Below, piece by piece: positions 37,370-46,793 of a stretch of 64,000 bases of DNA. The notes beneath the pieces were generated by a model that saw only the letters and a list, made by a program, of their open reading frames with translations, was not told the origin of the DNA and searched no databases. Source of the stretch: an uncultured Oscillospiraceae bacterium (lineage in GTDB: Bacteria > Bacillota > Clostridia > Oscillospirales > Oscillospiraceae); NCBI GenBank assembly GCA_949841355.1, contig CATKZP010000005.1, forward strand, positions 111,790 through 175,789, given 5' to 3'. The translations under genes and the position numbers were made by a program. Each line of letters starts with the position of its first letter. Position 1 is the stretch's first letter.

Positions 37370-37646
37370 AAAACCTCCCAAAGTGAGCGGCCCGCCCCAA
37401 TCGGGGCGGGGCCGCAGGTCGGCGGCAGTTCCCCTTACCCGCCCTCGCTCTCGGTCAACGCTGTGGTAGTACGGTGTCAATACGGGCCAAAGCTCTGTCA
37501 CAGTGCGGCTGTGCGCGGTTTGGGCGTAACGGTAACGTGGAGGGATCGAACCCCCTCGCGCCAGCCCTTTGGCGCTGCCAATGGTCCGGCTCATTCTCAG
37601 CCGGGAGAGATCGCGTTCGCCCCGAAAGCTACCGGCTGCCGCCGTG
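37370..37646. other. Gap between GNAT and DIP1984 genes
   Basis: A 277-base gap. It holds a GC-rich inverted repeat GGCCCGCCCC/GGGGCGGGGCC (37388-37413), without a T run, and a tRNA T-arm look-alike near 37537-37560 on the minus strand that lacks an acceptor partner. Otherwise nothing recognised. Confidence 0.4.
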
Positions 37647-38099
37647 TCAGATCAAGTCTGCGGCCCAGTTTGCGGCCTGGATGGCATTGTCCAGCTGGCG
37701 AAGATCCTTGGCCAGGGCATCCGCCTGCGCCTGCACATCCTTTACGCTGACCGCGCTGAGCACCTTAATTTCAGTGTGGGTGGCGCGGCGGGCCAGCTGG
37801 CTGGCGTTATAGGCCAGATCGTGGTAAGCGCTGAGCTTCAGCTTCAGCGCGTCCCGTCGGGCCAGCAGCGCGGTGAGGCTGACGCCGTCTACCGTGGTGC
37901 GGCAGTTGGTCAGATTGATCCGGGTGATGAGCGCTTCCAGGTTCTGGACGCAGCCGTTCAGCTCGGCCAGCAGCTCCACAGGGTCCTCGGCAGGGGACTC
38001 TCCCTCCTGGACAATGGCGTTATTGCTCAGCCGCTGGTGGAGCTGCTGGATGCGGCGGTTCAGATCGGCGCGCTCCTGCAATGCTTCCGCTAATTTCAT
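37647..38099 (-). CDS. DIP1984 family protein
   Basis: A 150-residue all-helical protein (MKLAEALQERADLNRRIQQLHQRL...) of the DIP1984 family, annotated in some genomes as septicolysin-like although no cytolysin activity is established. ATG 38099 follows GAGGAGG. It lies 12 bases downstream of the dehydratase-activase part and may be co-transcribed with it. Confidence 0.82.
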   Translation of the reverse strand: MKLAEALQERADLNRRIQQLHQRLSNNAIVQEGESPAEDPVELLAELNGCVQNLEALITRINLTNCRTTVDGVSLTALLARRDALKLKLSAYHDLAYNASQLARRATHTEIKVLSAVSVKDVQAQADALAKDLRQLDNAIQAANWAADLI

Positions 38100-38111
38100 G
38101 GCGAGTCCTCC

Positions 38112-39413
38112 TCACACGCCCGCGCCTGCGGGCTCTTTTTCTGCTTGGCGCTGCTTGGCCAGCGCCTTGGCGTTGGCCAGCATGAGCTTGATGCGGTTTT
38201 CCTGGTTGATTTTGGTGGCGCCGGGGTCGTAGTCGATGGCCACAATGTTGGAATAGGGGTAGTCGTCCTTCAGCTTGCGGATCATGCCCTTGCCCACGAT
38301 GTGGTTGGGCAGGCAGCCGAAGGGCTGGGTGCACACGATGTTGGGCACCCCTTCGTGGATGAGCGCCAGCATTTCGCCGGTGAGCAGCCAGCCCTCGCCC
38401 ATCTTGTTCCCGTCCCCCAGGTAGCCCTGAACCAGCTGGTGCATGTCCTCAAAGGTGCCGGGGGCGCGGAAGCGGGTTTTTTGGAGGGCCTCAATCATAT
38501 CCCGCTGGCAAGCCTCGATATAGCCCTTGAAAATTTGGCAGAATTTCTTTTTGATCCACAGCCCGCCGTAGATGTTCACATCCACCTCGCGGTTGAAGAT
38601 TTTGAAGATCATGAAGTCGGTGAGGCCGGGCACCACCGGCTCCGCCCCCTCGGAGAGGAGAAAATCCTCCAGATTGTTGTTGCCAAGCGGGGAGAACTTC
38701 ACGTAGATCTCGCCCACCACCCCCACCTTCACCTTCTCCTCGCGGGAGACGGGGATGGCCTGAAAGTCGGCCAGAATGGCGTCGAAGTTGGCGCGCATCT
38801 GCTTCCGGCTCATGCCGCGGCCCGCCTGGAACTCGTGGATGAGCGCCTCCTGCCACTTGTCCAGGGTCCGGTCGGTATCGCCGGGGGAGAGCTCATAGGG
38901 CCGCACCTGGTTGGCGGCGTTTACCAGCAGATCGCCGTACATCATGCCGTAAATGAGCTTGCGCACCAGGGGCAGCGTGAGGGAAAAGCCGGGGTTTTTC
39001 TCCAGCCCGGATAGGTTCACCGAGATGACGGGAACAAATTCCAGCCCCGCCTTTTCCAGCGCCTTGCGCAGCAGGTGAATGTAGTTGGACGCCCGGCAGC
39101 CGCCCCCGGTCTGGGTGATGAACAGGGCCACCCTGTGGGGGTCATAGCCGCCGTGCTTGATGGCGTCGATGAGCTGCCCGATGACCAGCAGGGCGGGGTA
39201 GCAGGTGTCGTTGTGGACGTATTTCAGCCCCTCGTCCACAATGCCCCGGTGGTTGGTGGTGAGCATATCCACCTTGTAGCCCTCCAGGATGAGCAGCTGC
39301 CGGAACATGCCGAAGTGGACGGGGAGCATCTGGGGCATGAGGATGGTATATTCCTCCTTCATCTCTTTGGTGAAGAGGAGGCGTCCGTCCTTGTCGTATT
39401 TCAATTCAGCCAT
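38112..39413 (-). CDS. 2-hydroxyacyl-CoA dehydratase activase-related protein, C-terminal part
   Basis: A 433-residue protein matching the C-terminal third of the large (about 1,400-residue) activase-plus-dehydratase-like proteins of anaerobes. It has cysteines in HNDTCYPALLVIGQ and GGGCRASNYIHLLRKAL, and VCTQPFGCLPNHIVGKG, which could ligate an Fe-S cluster as in the 2-hydroxyglutaryl-CoA dehydratase D-component fold. Here it is a separate gene, two genes downstream of the 977-residue partner. ATG 39413 follows AAAGGAG. Confidence 0.85.
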   Translation of the reverse strand: MAELKYDKDGRLLFTKEMKEEYTILMPQMLPVHFGMFRQLLILEGYKVDMLTTNHRGIVDEGLKYVHNDTCYPALLVIGQLIDAIKHGGYDPHRVALFITQTGGGCRASNYIHLLRKALEKAGLEFVPVISVNLSGLEKNPGFSLTLPLVRKLIYGMMYGDLLVNAANQVRPYELSPGDTDRTLDKWQEALIHEFQAGRGMSRKQMRANFDAILADFQAIPVSREEKVKVGVVGEIYVKFSPLGNNNLEDFLLSEGAEPVVPGLTDFMIFKIFNREVDVNIYGGLWIKKKFCQIFKGYIEACQRDMIEALQKTRFRAPGTFEDMHQLVQGYLGDGNKMGEGWLLTGEMLALIHEGVPNIVCTQPFGCLPNHIVGKGMIRKLKDDYPYSNIVAIDYDPGATKINQENRIKLMLANAKALAKQRQAEKEPAGAGV

Positions 39414-39435
39414 GGAAAAACTCCTTTCGCGGGGG

Positions 39436-40167
39436 TCAATCGTCCCGAACGGCCCAATAGAGGCGCCCCATGGAGCGGGTCATGCCCAGGGACTGCTGAA
39501 GGGCCAGGGACGCGTCGTTTCCGTCGAACACCTGCCCATAGGGGACGCGCCCATGGGACAGCTCCAGCCCGATCATGTAAGACTGGAGCAAGGTGGCCAG
39601 CCCCCGGCGGCGGTAGGGGGGCAGCACCTCCAAAAGCCCTACGGAGCCCTCGGCGTGCCGGCCGATAAAGGCCATAAGCGTGCCGCCGTCAAAGGCGCCG
39701 TACAGCTCGCCGCGCGCGATGAGCCAGGACAGGTACTCCTCGTCGGTGAGGGTGTAGTTGGCCAGTACGTCGGGCAGGTGGGATTGGTCCAGCTGCCGTA
39801 TGTCCGCCGCCGCGTCCGGCAGGGGCGGCGGCGTGGTGCGCAGCCAGCCCAGCTGCCAGCAGGGATTCAGCCGGGTGAAGCCAAAGCGCTTTTCCAGCTC
39901 GTCCCGGTAGAGCGCCTCGTGGACGGTGATGAAGCTGGGCTTCGGCGGGATCAGGGCCAGCAGGGCTTGAGCGGTTTCCAGATCGTCCGCAAACATGGTG
40001 AAGCCCAGATCCTGCCCGTCCTTTTCGTAGTTATGGAAGGCGGCCAGCGCGCCCCGGGGCGTGGCGGCGAGGAGCCTGCCCTCCCCCCGGCGGACGGCCT
40101 CCGTCAGGTCCAGGTAGAGCACCGGGTCCCGGTTCAGCGCCTCCTGGCAGATGGATAGATCACACAT
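39436..40167 (-). CDS. GNAT acetyltransferase inserted between activase genes
   Basis: A 243-residue protein. The C-terminal half is a GNAT domain with LLEVLPPYRRRGLATLLQSYMIGLEL and the following NDASLALQQSLGM segment; the N-terminal half is a degenerate GNAT-like domain, giving a tandem layout known in some acetyltransferases. ATG 40167 follows GAAGGAG. Its position between the two parts of a protein normally fused in one chain is unusual. Substrate unknown. Confidence 0.75.
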   Translation of the reverse strand: MCDLSICQEALNRDPVLYLDLTEAVRRGEGRLLAATPRGALAAFHNYEKDGQDLGFTMFADDLETAQALLALIPPKPSFITVHEALYRDELEKRFGFTRLNPCWQLGWLRTTPPPLPDAAADIRQLDQSHLPDVLANYTLTDEEYLSWLIARGELYGAFDGGTLMAFIGRHAEGSVGLLEVLPPYRRRGLATLLQSYMIGLELSHGRVPYGQVFDGNDASLALQQSLGMTRSMGRLYWAVRDD

Positions 40168-40308
40168 AGAACGGGCTCCTTCGTCGTGTTTTCACGCTCC
40201 GATTGGGCGCACGGCCGGGTCGCTTTCACTCCGACTCGGGCAAAACTCGCCTCCGCTGTGCGGCGGCTGGACTTTTTCCCTCGCTTCGTTCCAAGCTCCC
40301 CTGTGCGC
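40168..40308. other. Gap with a palindromic intergenic element
   Basis: A 141-base gap with a compound imperfect palindrome around CCGC-TGT-GCGG (40250-40263), resembling those at 6552-6625 and 10560-10640. No terminator T run is visible. Confidence 0.4.
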
Positions 40309-43242
40309 CTATCGTCGCGCTCGTTCCTCCATGGCGGCCATCAGGGAGCGCACGCGGATCTTCACCGCGCCCAGGTTGCTGATGTCGTCGATTTTCAGCT
40401 GGGTATACAGCTTGCCGCCGTCCTCCAGGATGGAGCGCATTTCGTCGGTGGTGATGGCGTCGGTGCCGCAGCCAAAGCTCACCAGCTGCACCACCTGCAT
40501 GTCCGGCTGGGTGCAGACATACCGGGCGGCGTTATACATGCGGCTCTGGAAGGTCCATTGGTTGAGCACCTTCCGGGGGGCGTAGCCCTCCCGGGCGCTG
40601 AGCGCGTCCTCGGTGAGCACCACGAAGCCGAAGGAGGTGAGCAGCTCGTCGATGCCGTGATTGATCTCCGGGTCGATATGGTAGGGCCGGCCGCACACCA
40701 CCACAATGGGCAGGCCGTGCTCCCGGGCGTACTCGATGTACTGCTCCCCCATGGTGCGCACGTCCCAGAGATAGGACTGATACTCGCTGTAGGCGTTGTG
40801 TACGGCATTCCGGGTCTCCCGACAGGGGATGGAGAATTCCTCCTCCATGAGCTTGACGGCCCGCTTCTCGAAGTCCTTGCGCCGCCACAGGCCCACGTAG
40901 GGGGTGAGGAAGCGGGTGGTTTTCAGGCTGGGCACGTTGGCGGCCAGCAGCTCGGGGTAGTAGGCCACCACGGGGCAGTTATAGTGGTTGTCCCCAATGC
41001 CCTCGTCGTTGTTGTAGGACATGCAGGGGTACCAGATGGCGTCCACCCCCGCCTCCGCCAGGGCCTCCACGTGGCCGTGGAGCAGCTTGGCCGGGTAGCA
41101 CACCGTGTCCGACGGGATGGTGCGCTGGCCCTTGATGTATAGCTTGCGGGAGGATTCGGGGGAGAGCACCACCTCAAAGTTCAGCGCGGTGAAGAAGCCG
41201 AACCAGAAGGGAAGATTTTCGTACATGTTGAGCCCGAAGGGAATGCCGATCCTCCCCCGGGAGCCGTCGCCCTGGCCCTTGCCGCAGTAGCGGCGCAGGC
41301 TGCGGTACTTGTAGGTCATCAGGTTGGGCAGCTGCGCCTTCTTCTCGCCCAGGGGCCGGGAGCAGCGGTTGCCCGAGATGAACCGCCGCCCGCCGTCAAA
41401 GCTGTTGACGGTGAGGGAGCAGTGGTTGGTGCACAGATTGCAGGTGACGGGCTTGGCGGAATGGGTAAAGGACGCCAGCGCCCCCTCGTCCAGCAGCGAG
41501 GAGCGCTCCAGCCCCAGATCCCGGGCGGCCAGGGCGGCCCCAAAGGCCCCCATGATGCCCGCGATGGCGGGCCTCGTGACCTCCCGGCCCAGCTCCTGCT
41601 CGAAGGCGCGCAGCACTGCGTCGTTGTGGAAGGTGCCGCCCTGGACCACGATGTGCCGGCCCAGATCGTCGGCGCTGGCGGCGCGGATGACCTTGTAGAT
41701 GGCGTTTTTCACAATGGAGATAGACAGCCCCGCGCTGATGTCCTCCACGCTGGCGCCGTCCTTTTGGGCCTGCTTGACGGAGGAATTCATGAACACCGTG
41801 CACCGGGAGCCCAGGTTCACCGGCTTCTGGGTGAACAGCCCCAGCTTGGCGAACTGGGCGATGTCATAGCCCAAAGCCTTGGCAAAGGTCTCGATGAAGG
41901 AGCCGCAGCCGGAGGAGCACGCCTCGTTGAGCATGATGGAATCCACCGCGCCGTTGCGGATTTTGAAGCACTTCATGTCCTGCCCGCCGATGTCGATAAT
42001 GAAGTCCACGTCGGGGTTGAAGTGGGCGGCGGCGCGGTAGTGGGCCACCGTCTCCACCAGCCCAAGGTCGCAGGAGAAGGCGTTTTTGATGAGGTCCTCT
42101 CCGTAGCCGGTGACGGCGGAGCCGCGGATCTTGACGCGCTCCCCGCACAAGCGGTAAATCTCCCGCAGCTGCTCCAGGACGATGGCCACGGGGTTGCCCA
42201 GATTGGAGTGGTAATAGGTATACAAAAGTCCGCCGTCCGGGGCGATGAGGACGATTTTGGTGGTGGTGGAGCCCGCGTCGATGCCTAAGTAAGCGTCCCC
42301 CTGATAGGCGCCGATGTCCAGCTGGGGCGGAGTGGAGGCGTTGTGCCGGGCGGTGAAGGCGTCGTAGTCCGCCTGGCTCTGGAACAGCGGCGGCATGGTG
42401 TCCACCACAGAGACGGCGGTGCGGCTCTCTTCCAAAAGGCGCAGCAGCTCGTCAAAGGGGCGGGGCGCGTAGTCCGAGGCGCACAGCGCCGCCCCCATGG
42501 CGGCGAAGCAGTCGCCGTCTTCGGGGAAAACGGCGTGATCGGCGTCCAATTGCAGGGTGTCCACGAACCGCTCCCGCAGGCCCATGAGGAAGTGCAGCGG
42601 CCCGCCCAGAAAGACGATCCTGCCCTTCAGCTCCCGGCCCTGGGTGAGCCCCGCCACCGTCTGGTCCACCACCGCCTGGAAAATGGAGGCGGCCACGTCC
42701 TCCTTGCGCCCGCCCTGGTTGAGGATGGGCTGGATGTCGCTCTTGGCGAACACGCCGCACCGGCTGGCGATGGGGTAGATTTTCTCGTGCTTGAGGGACA
42801 GCTCGTCCAGTTCGCCCACGGTGACGTTCATCAGCGTGGCCATCTGGTCGATGAAGGCTCCGGTGCCGCCGGCGCAGGAGCCGTTCATCCGCTCCTCCAG
42901 CGCGCCGCCGAAGAAGATGATCTTGGCGTCCTCGCCCCCCAGCTCGATCACCGCGTCGGTGTCCGGGATATAGGCGTTCACCGCCGCGGCGGTGGCGTAT
43001 ACCTCCTGCACGAAGTCCAGCCCGGCGGCCTTGGCCACCCCCAGTCCGGCGGAGCCGGTGACCACCAGGCGCACGTCCTTGCCCCGGAGCATGTCCTCAA
43101 TGGAGCGCAGGGTCTCACAGGCCCGCTCCCGGGCCTTGGAATAGTGCCGCTCGTAGGAGCGAAACAGCAGCTTGTTATTCTCGTCCAGCACCACGACCTT
43201 CACGGTGGTGGAGCCGATGTCAATGCCAACGCGCAGAATCAT
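40309..43242 (-). CDS. 2-hydroxyacyl-CoA dehydratase activase, tandem BadF domains
   Basis: A 977-residue protein with two ATPase domains of the BadF/BadG/BcrA/BcrD family, each with the ASKHA phosphate motif: GIDIGSTTVK (residues 6-15) and GIDAGSTTTK (320-329). Cysteine motifs GSCAGGTGAFIDQMA and ACSSGCGSFIETFA would hold the bridging 4Fe-4S cluster. A DUF2229 region follows (about residues 670-880, PFGLNMYENLPFWFGFF). These proteins drive ATP-dependent single-electron transfer to radical dehydratases. I start at ATG 43242 with AGGAGG; its C-terminal partner is split off downstream. Target enzyme unknown. Confidence 0.88.
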   Translation of the reverse strand: MILRVGIDIGSTTVKVVVLDENNKLLFRSYERHYSKARERACETLRSIEDMLRGKDVRLVVTGSAGLGVAKAAGLDFVQEVYATAAAVNAYIPDTDAVIELGGEDAKIIFFGGALEERMNGSCAGGTGAFIDQMATLMNVTVGELDELSLKHEKIYPIASRCGVFAKSDIQPILNQGGRKEDVAASIFQAVVDQTVAGLTQGRELKGRIVFLGGPLHFLMGLRERFVDTLQLDADHAVFPEDGDCFAAMGAALCASDYAPRPFDELLRLLEESRTAVSVVDTMPPLFQSQADYDAFTARHNASTPPQLDIGAYQGDAYLGIDAGSTTTKIVLIAPDGGLLYTYYHSNLGNPVAIVLEQLREIYRLCGERVKIRGSAVTGYGEDLIKNAFSCDLGLVETVAHYRAAAHFNPDVDFIIDIGGQDMKCFKIRNGAVDSIMLNEACSSGCGSFIETFAKALGYDIAQFAKLGLFTQKPVNLGSRCTVFMNSSVKQAQKDGASVEDISAGLSISIVKNAIYKVIRAASADDLGRHIVVQGGTFHNDAVLRAFEQELGREVTRPAIAGIMGAFGAALAARDLGLERSSLLDEGALASFTHSAKPVTCNLCTNHCSLTVNSFDGGRRFISGNRCSRPLGEKKAQLPNLMTYKYRSLRRYCGKGQGDGSRGRIGIPFGLNMYENLPFWFGFFTALNFEVVLSPESSRKLYIKGQRTIPSDTVCYPAKLLHGHVEALAEAGVDAIWYPCMSYNNDEGIGDNHYNCPVVAYYPELLAANVPSLKTTRFLTPYVGLWRRKDFEKRAVKLMEEEFSIPCRETRNAVHNAYSEYQSYLWDVRTMGEQYIEYAREHGLPIVVVCGRPYHIDPEINHGIDELLTSFGFVVLTEDALSAREGYAPRKVLNQWTFQSRMYNAARYVCTQPDMQVVQLVSFGCGTDAITTDEMRSILEDGGKLYTQLKIDDISNLGAVKIRVRSLMAAMEERARR

Positions 43243-43290
43243 GGCAGTCCTCCTGATGTTGAAATCCATAATTCAAAAAACCTAGACGAT

Positions 43291-43319
43291 ATTATAGCGA
43301 GTTGATATGCTTTTTTCAA
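43291..43319 (-). promoter_or_regulatory. Promoter of the activase genes
   Basis: Minus-strand TTGAAA (43314-43319) and TATAAT (43291-43296), spacer 17. Confidence 0.78.
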
Positions 43320-43352
43320 TAGCATATTTTTGAACGGCTGCCGGCTTTCGAC

Positions 43353-43388
43353 AAAAAACCGGCCCGCTGCAAAAAAGCGGGCCGGTTT
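43353..43388 (-). terminator. Terminator of asnB
   Basis: Stem ACCGGCCCGCT/AGCGGGCCGGT with a T-rich loop and six Ts on the minus strand (43353-43358), just past the asnB stop. Confidence 0.9.
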
Positions 43389-43389
43389 G

Positions 43390-45252
43390 TCATATTTTGG
43401 GAGTAAATGGCTGGACGCCGCACTTCTCGGGGAAATACACCTGATACCAGATGAGGAAGGACAGTACGGTGTAAAGCTTGCGATGGGTGCGCTCCCTGCC
43501 GGAGTAGTGCCGTTCCAGCAGGTCCAGCAGGTAGTCCCGGTCGAAAAACTCCGCCGCAAAGGGCTGGCTGATGAGGTCCTTGGCCCAGTTGTAGTGCTTC
43601 TCCTCCCGCAGCCAGGCGATAAAGGGGACGGGGAAGCCCTTTTTGTCCCGCTTCACCCAGTCGTCGGGGAGCAGGGGCACCGCCGCCATGCGCAGGGGGT
43701 ACTTGGTCATGGTCTTGCCCCGCATTTTCTGGCTGCTGGGGATGGCCCGGGCCACCGCCCACACCTCCCGGTCCAGGTAGGGCACCCGCAGCTCCAGAGA
43801 GTGGGCCATGGTCATGCGGTCGGCCTTGCGGAGTATGTCCAGCGGCTGCCACAGGTGCAGGTCCAGATACTGCATTTTGGTCAGGTCATCCGCGCCCTCA
43901 ATGGCCTCAAAATAAGGCTCGGTGACGTCGTGCCAGGTGAGAGAGGAGCGGTAGGCGGGGGTGAGGACGCGGTCGGCCTCCTCGCTGCCGAAGATGAACG
44001 CCTGACCCACGAAGGTCTCGTCGATGGGCTTGGCGGCCTTGGTGAGAAAGCCCTGGCCGTGGAACTGGGGCAGGCCGGACACGGCCTTGGCCACCGCGCG
44101 GCGCAATGCCAGGGGGGTCTTGCGGTACAGCCGGTAGGGCTTGGTGGTGTGGTAGGTGATATAGCCGCCGAACAGCTCGTCCGCCCCCTCGCCAGACAGC
44201 ACCACCTTCACGTCCTTGGCCGCCAGCTGGGACAGGAAATACAGCGGCACGGTGGACAGGTTGGCGTTGGGCTCGTCAGCGTAATACTGGATGGCGGGCA
44301 GGGCGTCGAAAAACTCCTGGGCGGAGATGGTTTTGGAGATGTTGCGCAGGCCCAGTTCCTCACACAGGGCCTTGGCCTCGCCGGTCTCGTCGAAGTCCTT
44401 GTTGGCGAAGCCCACGGAGTAGGTCTTGTCCGGCCGGGACAGCGCGGCGATGACGCTGGAGTCGATGCCGCCGGACAGGAAGGAGCCCACCTCCACGTCG
44501 CTGATCTCGTGGGCCTTGACCGATTCGGCCACCACCTCCCGGATCTGGGCGGCCCGCTGTTCCAGGGGCATGTTCTCCGGGGCGAAGGTGAAGGCGTTGT
44601 AAGATGCGAACTCGGTGCGCCCCTCCCGGTGGAGGAAGTAGTGCCCGGGGAGCAGGCGGTACACCCCCTTGAAAAACGACTCGTTCAGCGCGGAGTACTG
44701 GAAGGTGAGGTAGAGCTTCAGCGCGTCGGGGTTGAGCTCCTTTTTGAAACCGGGGTGGGGGAGGAAGCTCTTGCACTCCGAGCCGAAGAAGAACAGCCCG
44801 CCCATCTGGGCGTAGTAAAAGGGCTTGATGCCGAAGGGGTCCCGGCCGCCGAACAGCTCCTGCTTTTCCCTGTCCCAGATGACGAAGGCGAACATGCCCC
44901 GCAGCTTTTTGAGCACGTCCGGCCCCCACTGCATATAGCCGTGGAGCACCACCTCGGTATCGCAGTCGGTGAGGAACGTGTGCCCGGCGGCGGTCAGCTC
45001 CTCCCGGAGCTGGCGGAAGTTATAGGTCTCGCCGTTGTAGGCGATGATATACCGCCCGTCGGGGCTGACGATGGGCTGCCGTCCCTTTTCCAGATCAATG
45101 ATGGACAAACGGCGGTGGGCGATGCCGCAGTGCTCGTCCACATAATGCCCCTCGCCGTCGGGGCCGCGGTGGCGGATGGTGTTCCCCATGGCGCGCAGGG
45201 CCTTCTCGTCAGGGGGGGCGGAGCGGGACACAAAGCCGGTAAAACCGCACAT
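43390..45252 (-). CDS. asnB: Asparagine synthase (glutamine-hydrolysing)
   Basis: Makes asparagine from aspartate, glutamine and ATP. The 620-residue protein has the Ntn-type glutaminase domain with the nucleophile Cys2 (MCGFTGF), then the synthase domain with the pyrophosphate loop SGGIDSSVIAAL (about residue 260) and GEGADELFGGY. I begin at ATG 45252, after GGAGG, because Cys2 must be exposed; an in-frame reading to 45333 is excluded. Own promoter and terminator. Confidence 0.97.
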   Translation of the reverse strand: MCGFTGFVSRSAPPDEKALRAMGNTIRHRGPDGEGHYVDEHCGIAHRRLSIIDLEKGRQPIVSPDGRYIIAYNGETYNFRQLREELTAAGHTFLTDCDTEVVLHGYMQWGPDVLKKLRGMFAFVIWDREKQELFGGRDPFGIKPFYYAQMGGLFFFGSECKSFLPHPGFKKELNPDALKLYLTFQYSALNESFFKGVYRLLPGHYFLHREGRTEFASYNAFTFAPENMPLEQRAAQIREVVAESVKAHEISDVEVGSFLSGGIDSSVIAALSRPDKTYSVGFANKDFDETGEAKALCEELGLRNISKTISAQEFFDALPAIQYYADEPNANLSTVPLYFLSQLAAKDVKVVLSGEGADELFGGYITYHTTKPYRLYRKTPLALRRAVAKAVSGLPQFHGQGFLTKAAKPIDETFVGQAFIFGSEEADRVLTPAYRSSLTWHDVTEPYFEAIEGADDLTKMQYLDLHLWQPLDILRKADRMTMAHSLELRVPYLDREVWAVARAIPSSQKMRGKTMTKYPLRMAAVPLLPDDWVKRDKKGFPVPFIAWLREEKHYNWAKDLISQPFAAEFFDRDYLLDLLERHYSGRERTHRKLYTVLSFLIWYQVYFPEKCGVQPFTPKI

Positions 45253-45304
45253 AGTAAAGAATCCTCCAGTTCGTCGGATGAAAATTCCAAAAGGCTTACC
45301 CTTT

Positions 45305-45333
45305 AAGATAAGGCTTTCCGGGGAAAATGTCAA
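45305..45333 (-). promoter_or_regulatory. Promoter of asnB
   Basis: Minus-strand TTGACA (45328-45333) and TATCTT (45305-45310), spacer 17. Confidence 0.75.
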
Positions 45334-45372
45334 CCGCTGGGCATAAAAATATCCGGTCCGGGAGGGAAAAAC

Positions 45373-45401
45373 TGGACAAGCGGAGGCGGCTGTGATACTA
45401 T
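45373..45401 (+). promoter_or_regulatory. Promoter of the GT-C glycosyltransferase gene
   Basis: TGGACA (45373-45378), 17 bases, TACTAT (45396-45401), 30 bases before the start. Confidence 0.65.
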
Positions 45402-45431
45402 GTAAAAAGCTATATTTCAGGAGGAACTTGG

Positions 45432-46793
45432 ATGGAGCGACAGTGGAAAAGGCATCTGCCGGCCGGATGCGCCGGGCTGGGCGTTTTGGCGCTGGCGGCG
45501 TGCGTGGGCGTGTGCGCCGGGCTGGAGCGGGGCACGTCGGGGGACCGGCTGGGCGCGGCGGCGGTGCTGCTCCTGTGCGCCGCGCTGGCGCTGGGGCTGC
45601 TGCGGCTGGAGGGCTGCCGCTGGGAGACCATGCTCGTCATGGTGCTGCCCGTGGGGGCGGCCATGCTGGTCCGGGCGCTGTGCATGGACTACGCCAGCCT
45701 GGATTACAAAAATTTTTTGAGCCAATGGTACCAGTATTTCAAGGCCAACGGCGGCTTTTCCGCCATCGCGGGCAGCGTGGGGGATTACAATATGCCGTAC
45801 CTCTACTTCATGGCGGCCATCTCCTATTCCAGCGCGCCCGACCTGTACCTCATCAAGCTGTTTTCCATCCTGGGGGATGTGGGGCTGGCCTGGGGCTGTC
45901 TGCGGCTGACCCGCTCCCTTGTAAGGGAGCGGCAGGGGAGCCGCGCTCCCCTGATCGCCTTTGGGGCCGCCCTGCTGCTGCCCACGGCGGTGCTCAACGG
46001 GGCCTATTGGGGCCAGTGTGACGTCATTTACGGCGCGCTGTGCATCCACGCCGCCGCCCTGGCGCTGGAGGAGAGGGGAACGGCGTCCACGGCGCTGATG
46101 GGGCTGGCGTTCTCCTTCAAGCTCCAGAGCATTTTTGTGCTGCCCCTGTGGGGGGTGCTGTGGCTGGCGGGGAGGGTGAAATTTAGGCAGCTGTGGGCCT
46201 TCCCGCTGGCCTATCTGGCCTCCATCGTCCCGGCCATAGCGCTGGGCAAGCCCCTGGGGGAGATTCTGGGCATCTATTTCAAGCAGCTGGGGGAATACCC
46301 CAGGCTGACGCTGAACGCCCCTTCCGCGTACCAGTTCATCCCCTATGGAGCCCGGCTGAACGAAAAGCTGGCCTCCGCTCTGGGCATTCTGGCGGCGGGG
46401 GTACTGGTGCTGGCCCTGCTGGCGCTGGGCTTTTGGCTGCGGGGGCGGCTGGACCGGGAGACGGCCATGACCATGGCGGTGATCCTGTGCGTGGGGGTGC
46501 CGTTTCTGCTGCCCCACATGCACGAGCGGTACTTTTTCCTGGCGGATGTGTTCACCCTGTGCTGGGCCTGCGCCGGGGTGCGCCGGACCCCGGCGGCGGT
46601 GCTGGCGTGCGGGTCGTCCCTGGCCAGCTACTGCGTGTATCTGCGCCTCAAATATAACTGTGTGCTGCGGCTGGGAGCGCTCACCTTTGTGATGCCGCTG
46701 GAGGCGCTGGCTATGCTGGCGGCGGCGGTGTTCGCGGCGGCGGCGCTGGCGGGACAGCTCCGGACCATCAAGCGGCGGGAGGAACTGAGATGA
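45432..46793 (+). CDS. GT-C fold membrane glycosyltransferase
   Basis: A 453-residue integral membrane protein with about ten hydrophobic spans. The acidic DYASLDYKNFLSQWYQYFKANGGF loop and the late LLPHMHERYFFLADVF motif are typical of GT-C mannosyl/arabinosyl-type transferases (DUF2029/GT87-like), which use polyprenyl-phosphate sugars on the outer face. Substrate unknown. ATG 45432 follows AGGAGG. Its stop overlaps the start of the exonuclease III gene (ATGA). Confidence 0.75.
   Translation: MERQWKRHLPAGCAGLGVLALAACVGVCAGLERGTSGDRLGAAAVLLLCAALALGLLRLEGCRWETMLVMVLPVGAAMLVRALCMDYASLDYKNFLSQWYQYFKANGGFSAIAGSVGDYNMPYLYFMAAISYSSAPDLYLIKLFSILGDVGLAWGCLRLTRSLVRERQGSRAPLIAFGAALLLPTAVLNGAYWGQCDVIYGALCIHAAALALEERGTASTALMGLAFSFKLQSIFVLPLWGVLWLAGRVKFRQLWAFPLAYLASIVPAIALGKPLGEILGIYFKQLGEYPRLTLNAPSAYQFIPYGARLNEKLASALGILAAGVLVLALLALGFWLRGRLDRETAMTMAVILCVGVPFLLPHMHERYFFLADVFTLCWACAGVRRTPAAVLACGSSLASYCVYLRLKYNCVLRLGALTFVMPLEALAMLAAAVFAAAALAGQLRTIKRREELR

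Noticed and set aside
37490..37620. tRNA-like T-arm (GGGGG-TTCGATC-CCTCC) on the minus strand
   Set aside because: No matching acceptor stem or proper anticodon arm (loop lacks U33), so not a tRNA gene; likely chance or a remnant.
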